64,000 nt of DNA, from NCBI GenBank assembly GCA_930367205.1, contig OV884014.1, positions 117,249,768 to 117,313,767 of the forward strand, written 5' to 3'. The translations under genes and the position numbers were made by a program. Each line of letters begins with the position of its first letter. Position 1 is the first letter of the stretch. This document shows positions 57,361 to 64,000 of this stretch, in pieces. This DNA comes from Acanthosoma haemorrhoidale. Its lineage: Eukaryota; Arthropoda; Insecta; Hemiptera; Acanthosomatidae. The notes under the pieces were generated by a model, which saw nothing but the letters and a program-made list of their open reading frames with translations, had not been told where the DNA came from and searched no databases.

Positions 57361-58880
57361 GGCACTCATTATATCACGTGATACGATCGTATGATGAAAG
57401 TTACGAGTGAATATAACATCAAATGATGTCGAATAGGATTGTATAATGTATCATTAGCACTCATTGTTTCACGTGATACGATCGTATGATTAAAGTTACG
57501 ATTGGAGATACTAATAAATGATGTTGAATATAATAGTGCACCATATCATTAGCACTTATTGTATCATGTGATGCGATCGTATGATTAAAGTTATAAGTGA
57601 ATATAACATCAAATGATGTCGATTATAATAGTGTACCGCATCATTGGCACTCATTATATCACGTGATACTATCGTATGATTGAAGTGAAGAGTGAATATA
57701 ACATCAAATGATGTTGAATATGATTGTATAATGTATCATTAGCACTCATTGTTTCACGTGATACGATCGTATGATTAAAGTTACAGGTGAATATAATATC
57801 AAATGATGTCGATTATGATAGTGTACCACATCATTAGCACTCATTGTTTCACGTGATACGATCGTATGATTAAAGTTACGAGTAAAGATAACATCAAATG
57901 ATGTCGAATATGATAATGTACCGTATCATTAGCACTCATATCATTACATGATACGATCGTATGATGAAAGTTACGAGTGAATATAACATCAAATGATGTT
58001 GAATATGATTGTATAATGTATCATTAGCACTCATTGTTTCACGTGATACGATCGTATGATGAAAGTTACAGGTGAATATAATATCAATTGATGTCGTATA
58101 TGATAGCGCACCATATCATTAGCACTTATTATATCATGTGATGTGATCGTATGATTAAAGTTACAAGTGAATATAACATGAAATAATGTCGATTATAATA
58201 GTATAGCACATCATTGGCACTCATTATATCACGTGATACGATCGTATGATTAAGGTTACGAGTGAATAAACTATTAAATGATGTCGAATATGATAGTGTA
58301 CCGCATCATTGGCACTCATTGTTTCACGTGATACGATCGTATGATTAAAGTTACAGGTGAATATAACATCAAATGATGTCGATTATGATAGTGTACTGCA
58401 TCATTGGCACTCATTATATCACTTGATACGATCGTATGATTGAAGTCACGAGTGAATATATCATCAAATGATGTTGAATATGATAGTGTTGCGTATCATA
58501 AGCACTCATTGTATCACGTGATACGATCGTATGATGAAAGTTACGAGTGAATATAACATCAAATGATGTCGAATAGGATTGTATAGTATATCATTAGCAC
58601 TTATTGTATCACGTGATACGATCGTATGATTAAAGTTACGATTGGAGATACTAATAAATGATGTTGGATATAATAGTGCACCATATCATTAGCACTTATT
58701 GTATCATGTGATGCGATCGTATGATTAAAGTTACAAGTGAATATAACATCAAATGATGTCGATTATAATAGTGTACCACATCATTGGCACTCATTATATC
58801 ACGTGATACGAGCGTATAATGAAAGTTACGAGTGAATATAACATCAAATGATGTCGATTATAATAGTGTACCGCATCATT
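57361..58880. repeat. 16-monomer duplication in A10, copy 1 (1,520 bp)
   Basis: GGCACTCATT followed by ATATCACGTGATACGATCG and ATGATGAAAG at 57361 recurs identically at 58881. Differences seen between copies are few: GAGTAAAGATAAC (copy 1) against GAGTAAATATAAC (copy 2), ATTAAAGTTACAAG against ATTAAAATTACAAG, and GTTGGATATAAT against GTTGAATATAAT. Ends are placed to within one monomer. Confidence 0.9.
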
Positions 58881-60400
58881 GGCACTCATTATATCACGTG
58901 ATACGATCGTATGATGAAAGTTACGAGTGAATATAACATCAAATGATGTCGAATAGGATTGTATAATGTATCATTAGCACTCATTGTTTCACGTGATACG
59001 ATCGTATGATTAAAGTTACGATTGGAGATACTAATAAGTGATGTTGAATATAATAGTGCACCATATCATTAGCACTTATTGTATCATGTGATGCGATCGT
59101 ATGATTAAAGTTATAAGTGAATATAACATCAAATGATGTCGATTATAATAGTGTACCGCATCATTGGCACTCATTATATCACGTGATACTATCGTATGAT
59201 TGAAGTGAAGAGTGAATATAACATCAAATGATGTTGAATATGATTGTATAATGTATCATTAGCACTCATTGTTTCACGTGATACGATCGTATGATTAAAG
59301 TTACAGGTGAATATAATATCAAATGATGTCGATTATGATAGTGTACCACATCATTAGCACTCATTGTTTCACGTGATACGATCGTATGATTAAAGTTACG
59401 AGTAAATATAACATCAAATGATGTCGAATATGATAATGTACCGTATCATTAGCACTCATATCATTACATGATACGATCGTATGATGAAAGTTACGAGTGA
59501 ATATAACATCAAATGATGTTGAATATGATTGTATAATGTATCATTAGCACTCATTGTTTCACGTGATACGATCGTATGATGAAAGTTACAGGTGAATATA
59601 ATATCAATTGATGTCGTATATGATAGCGCACCATATCATTAGCACTTATTATATCATGTGATGTGATCGTATGATTAAAATTACAAGTGAATATAACATG
59701 AAATAATGTCGATTATAATAGTATAGCACATCATTGGCACTCATTATATCACGTGATACGATCGTATGATTAAGGTTACGAGTGAATAAACTATTAAATG
59801 ATGTCGAATATGATAGTGTACCGCATCATTGGCACTCATTGTTTCACGTGATACGATCGTATGATTAAAGTTACAGGTGAATATAACATCAAATGATGTC
59901 GATTATGATAGTGTACTGCATCATTGGCACTCATTATATCACTTGATACGATCGTATGATTGAAGTCACGAGTGAATATATCATCAAATGATGTTGAATA
60001 TGATAGTGTTGCGTATCATAAGCACTCATTGTATCACGTGATACGATCGTATGATGAAAGTTACGAGTGAATATAACATCAAATGATGTCGAATAGGATT
60101 GTATAGTATATCATTAGCACTTATTGTATCACGTGATACGATCGTATGATTAAAGTTACGATTGGAGATACTAATAAATGATGTTGAATATAATAGTGCA
60201 CCATATCATTAGCACTTATTGTATCATGTGATGCGATCGTATGATTAAAGTTACAAGTGAATATAACATCAAATGATGTCGATTATAATAGTGTACCACA
60301 TCATTGGCACTCATTATATCACGTGATACGAGCGTATAATGAAAGTTACGAGTGAATATAACATCAAATGATGTCGATTATAATAGTGTACCGCATCATT
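58881..60400. repeat. 16-monomer duplication in A10, copy 2 (1,520 bp)
   Basis: This is the second copy, with a private CTAATAAGTG near 59030. Downstream (60401 on) the sequence matches A9 from about 54506, so the duplication is a clean insertion of 16 monomers relative to A9. Confidence 0.9.
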
Positions 60401-60829
60401 GGCACTCATTATATCACGTGATACTATCGTATGATTGAAGTCACGAGTGAATATAACATCAAATAATGCTAAATATGATTGTAAAGTGTAGCATTGACAC
60501 TCATTGTATCACGAGATACGATCGTATGATTGAAGTCACGAGTGAATATAACATCAAATAATGCTAAATATGATTGTATAGTGTAGCATTGACACTCATT
60601 GTATCACGAGATACGATCGTATGATTAAAGTCACGAGTGAATATAACATCAAATGATGTTGAATATGATTGTATAATGTATCATTAGCACTCATTGTTTC
60701 ACGTGATACGATCGTATGATTAAAGTTACGAGTGAATATACTATTAAATGATGTCGATTATGATAGTGTACCGCATCATAGTCACTATTTGTATCACGTG
60801 ATACGATCGTATGATCAAAGCTACGAGTT

Positions 60830-61928
60830 AACATAATAGGGCAGGAATTATTGTACCAGCTATGAAATACGCATTTTTGTAAAATTCTACTTTTTGACGA
60901 TATTTTTCTTGTTTTGGTATGAGGAAATCATAATTGTTCAGGAGCTAACGTACCAGCTATAAAATACTCTTATATGTAAAAATTGAACTTTTTGATGACA
61001 TTTTCCTTGTTTTGGTATCAGGAGAACATAATGGGGCAGGAGCTAACGTACTAGCTATGAAATACCCATTTTTTAAAAATTGGACTTTTTGACGATATTT
61101 TCTTTGTTTTCGTATCAGGAGAACATAATAGGGCAGGAGCTGACGTACTAGCTATGAAATACGCATTTTTTAAAAATTCGACTTTTTGACGATATTTTCC
61201 TGGTTTTCGTATCAGGAGAACATAATAGGGCAGGAGCTAACGTACCAGCTATGAAATACCCATTTTTTAAAAATTTGAGTTTTCGACGATATTTTCCTTG
61301 TTTTGGTATCAGGAGAACATAATGGGGCAGGAGCTAACGTACTAGCTATGAAATACGCATTTTCGAAAAATTCGACTTTTTGACGATATTTTCCTTGATT
61401 TCGTATCAGGAGAACATAAAAGAGCAGGAGCTAACGTTCCAGCTATGAAATACCCATTTTTTAAAAATTCGACTTTTTGACGATATTTTCCTTGTTTTGG
61501 TATCAGGAGAACATAATGGGGCAGGAGCTAACGTACCAGCTATGAAATACGCATTTTTGAAAAATTCAACTTTTTGACGATATTTTTCTCCTTTTCGTAT
61601 CAGGAGAACATAATAGGGCAGGAGCTAACGTACCAGCTATGAAATACGCATTTTTGTAAAAATTTGGCTTTTGGACGATATTATCTTTGTTTTGGTATCA
61701 GGAGAACATAATGGGACAGGAGCTAACGTACTAGCTCTAAATACGCATTTTTGTAAAAATTCGACTTTTTGACGTAATTTTTCTTGTTTTGGTATTAGGA
61801 GAACATAATGGGGCAGGTGCTAACGTACAAGCTATGAAATACGCATTTTTGTAAAAATTCAACTTTTTTAAAATGTTTTCTTTGTTTTGGTATCAGGAGA
61901 ACATAAAGGGGCAAGAGCTAACGTACAA
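60830..61928. repeat. Satellite B block B10
   Basis: This is 1,099 bp, about 11 monomers plus stub. It has the type 5/6 hybrid near 61260 followed directly by type 7. The ATGAGATACCC monomer is missing or fused, since near 61510 the AGGAGAACATAATGGGGC monomer passes straight to GCATTTTTGAAAAATTC. It shares AAAAATTGAAC near 60980 with B11. Flanking direct repeats lie at 60801-60828 and 61933-61960. Confidence 0.95.
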
Positions 61929-61948
61929 GATCATACGATCGTATGATC
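61929..61948. repeat. Perfect 20-bp palindrome at B10/A11 junction
   Basis: GATCATACGATCGTATGATC is kept although the next several monomers of A11 have been lost. Confidence 0.93.
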
Positions 61949-63481
61949 AAAGTTACGAGTGAATATGACATCAAATGATGTCGATTATGATAGTGTACCA
62001 CATCATTAGCACTCATTGTTTCACGTGATACGATCGTATGATTAAAGTTACGAGTAAATATAACATCAAATGATGTCGAATATGATAATGTACCGTATCA
62101 TTAGCACTCATATCATTACATGATACGATCGTATGATGAAAGTTACGAGTGAATATAACATCAAATGATGTTGAATATGATTGTATAATGTATCATTAGC
62201 ACTCATTGTTTCACGTGATACGATCGTATGATGAAAGTTACAGGTGAATATAATATCAATTGATGTCGTATATGATAGCGCACCATATCATTAGCACTTA
62301 TTATATCATGTGATGTGATCGTATGATTAAAATTACAAGTGAATATAACATGAAATAATGTCGATTATAATAGTATAGCACATCATTGGCACTCATTATA
62401 TCACGTGATACGATCGTATGATTAAGGTTACGAGTGAATAAACTATTAAATGATGTCGAATATGATAGTGTACCGCATCATTGGCACTCATTGTTTCACG
62501 TGATACGATCGTATGATTAAAGTTACAGGTGAATATAACATCAAATGATGTCGATTATGATAGTGTACTGCATCATTGGCACTCATTATATCACTTGATA
62601 CGATCGTATGATTGAAGTCACGAGTGAATATATCATCAAATGATGTTGAATATGATAGTGTTGCGTATCATAAGCACTCATTGTATCACGTGATACGATC
62701 GTATGATGAAAGTTACGAGTGAATATAACATCAAATGATGTCGAATAGGATTGTATAGTATATCATTAGCACTTATTGTATCACGTGATACGATCGTATG
62801 ATTAAAGTTACGATTGGAGATACTAATAAATGATGTTGAATATAATAGTGCACCATATCATTAGCACTTATTGTATCATGTGATGCGATCGTATGATTAA
62901 AGTTACAAGTGAATATAACATCAAATGATGTCGATTATAATAGTGTACCACATCATTGGCACTCATTATATCACGTGATACGAGCGTATAATGAAAGTTA
63001 CGAGTGAATATAACATCAAATGATGTCGATTATAATAGTGTACCGCATCATTGGCACTCATTATATCACGTGATACTATCGTATGATTGAAGTCACGAGT
63101 GAATATAACATCAAATAATGCTAAATATGATTGTAAAGTGTAGCATTGACACTCATTGTATCACGAGATACGATCGTATGATTGAAGTCACGAGTGAATA
63201 TAACATCAAATAATGCTAAATATGATTGTATAGTGTAGCATTGACACTCATTGTATCACGAGATACGATCGTATGATTAAAGTCACGAGTGAATATAACA
63301 TCAAATGATGTTGAATATGATTGTATAATGTATCATTAGCACTCATTGTTTCACGTGATACGATCGTATGATTAAAGTTACGAGTGAATATACTATTAAA
63401 TGATGTCGATTATGATAGTGTACCGCATCATAGTCACTATTTGTATCACGTGATACGATCGTATGATCAAAGCTACGAGTT
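61929..63481. repeat. Satellite A block A11
   Basis: This is 1,553 bp, or 16 x 95 + 33, exactly 13 monomers shorter than A9. The divergent post-B monomers are missing. After ATGACATCAAATGATGTCG the sequence runs straight into the GATTATGATAGTGTACCAC type found deeper in A9 and A10. The end is the usual divergent CATAGTCACTATTTG monomer. Confidence 0.96.
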
Positions 63482-64000
63482 AACATAATAGGGCAGGAAT
63501 TATTGTACCAGCTATGAAATACGCATTTTTGTAAAATTCTACTTTTTGACGATATTTTTCTTGTTTTGGTATGAGGAAATCATAATTGTTCAGGAGCTAA
63601 CGTACCAGCTATAAAATACTCTTATATGTAAAAATTGAACTTTTTGATGACATTTTCCTTGTTTTGGTATCAGGAGAACATAATGGGGCAGGAGCTAACG
63701 TACTAGCTATGAAATACCCATTTTTTAAAAATTGGACTTTTTGACGATATTTTCTTTGTTTTCGTATCAGGAGAACATAATAGGGCAGGAGCTGACGTAC
63801 TAGCTATGAAATACGCATTTTTTAAAAATTCGACTTTTTGACGATATTTTCCTGGTTTTCGTATCAGGAGAACATAATAGGGCAGGAGCTAACGTACCAG
63901 CTATGAAATACCCATTTTTTAAAAATTTGAGTTTTCGACGATATTTTCCTTGTTTTGGTATCAGGAGAACATAATGGGGCAGGAGCTAACGTACTAGCTA
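63482..64000. repeat. Satellite B block B11 (open at right edge)
   Basis: The first 519 bp of a B block, cut by the window end. The monomer order is the same as B10 so far, including AAAAATTGAAC near 63633, AAAAATTGGAC near 63730 and the type 5/6 hybrid near 63912. The left direct repeat lies at 63453-63480; the right one is outside the window. Confidence 0.95.

Larger units (their letters stand above)
56522..60829. repeat. Satellite A block A10
   Basis: This is 4,308 bp, or 45 x 95 + 33, exactly 1,520 bp (16 monomers) longer than A9. The whole difference is explained by the tandem duplication 57361-58880 / 58881-60400. It shares the ATCAATGATTTCG 1-bp deletion (near 56848) and the TATGAATAAAG variant with A9. 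GAGCGTATAATG, near 58810 and 60330, is shared with A11. Confidence 0.96.

Noticed and set aside
1..64000. Telomere repeats or a subtelomeric end
   Set aside because: No runs of TTAGGG, TTTAGGG, TTAGG or TTAGGC type units are seen on either strand.
1..64000. TATA-like and -10-like motifs (GTATAATGTAT) as promoters
   Set aside because: They occur in many A monomers simply because the sequence is AT-rich and repeated. No gene lies downstream, so they are not annotated.
1..64000. Bacterial or phage origin with iterons
   Set aside because: Short iterated dyads can recall replication iterons, but 64 kb with no gene and hundreds of near-identical 95-bp copies does not fit a prokaryotic replicon.

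Overview
The whole 64-kb window is satellite DNA. I see no credible protein-coding gene, RNA gene or transposon. Such a block of near-identical short tandem repeats is typical of eukaryotic heterochromatin (centromeric, pericentromeric, subtelomeric or a knob). The species and chromosomal position cannot be read from the sequence. The DNA is AT-rich: hand counts give about 31% GC for an A monomer and about 36% for a B monomer. CpG is not depleted.

Two unrelated satellite families alternate, always in the same orientation. Satellite A has a 95-bp monomer built round the palindrome ATACGATCGTAT, next to TCACGTGA, with a third dyad ACATCAAATGATGT. It fills 11 blocks, about 51.3 kb and roughly 540 monomers. 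Satellite B has a 97-bp monomer with the core GGGGCAGGAGCTAACGTA followed by a run of T- and A-tracts. It fills 11 blocks, about 12.7 kb and roughly 130 monomers.

Layout: A1 1-12887, B1 12888-13891, A2 13892-25228, B2 25229-26621, A3 26622-29410, B3 29411-30705, A4 30706-33494, B4 33495-34789, A5 34790-36531, B5 36532-37046, A6 37047-38883, B6 38884-40178, A7 40179-45530, B7 45531-46826, A8 46827-50753, B8 50754-52146, A9 52147-54934, B9 54935-56521, A10 56522-60829, B10 60830-61928, A11 61929-63481, B11 63482-64000 (open). Both window ends lie inside satellite.

Every complete B block sits at the same phase of the A monomer and is flanked by a direct repeat of about 28 bp that carries a diagnostic GATCAAAG variant. 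Every complete A block is n x 95 plus 32-34 bp long, which is what such a flanking duplication predicts. The simplest history is one insertion of a B array into an A monomer with duplication of about 28 bp of target. The neighbouring monomers then diverged, and the A+B composite was amplified in tandem. Block sizes later changed in whole-monomer steps by unequal exchange: 1,235, 1,425, 1,520, 1,805 and 2,469-bp steps in A, and about 780 bp in B5.

The only open frames of about 60 codons are accidental. They use TTG starts, lie inside the repeats, and in two cases depend on a 1-bp deletion within a monomer.
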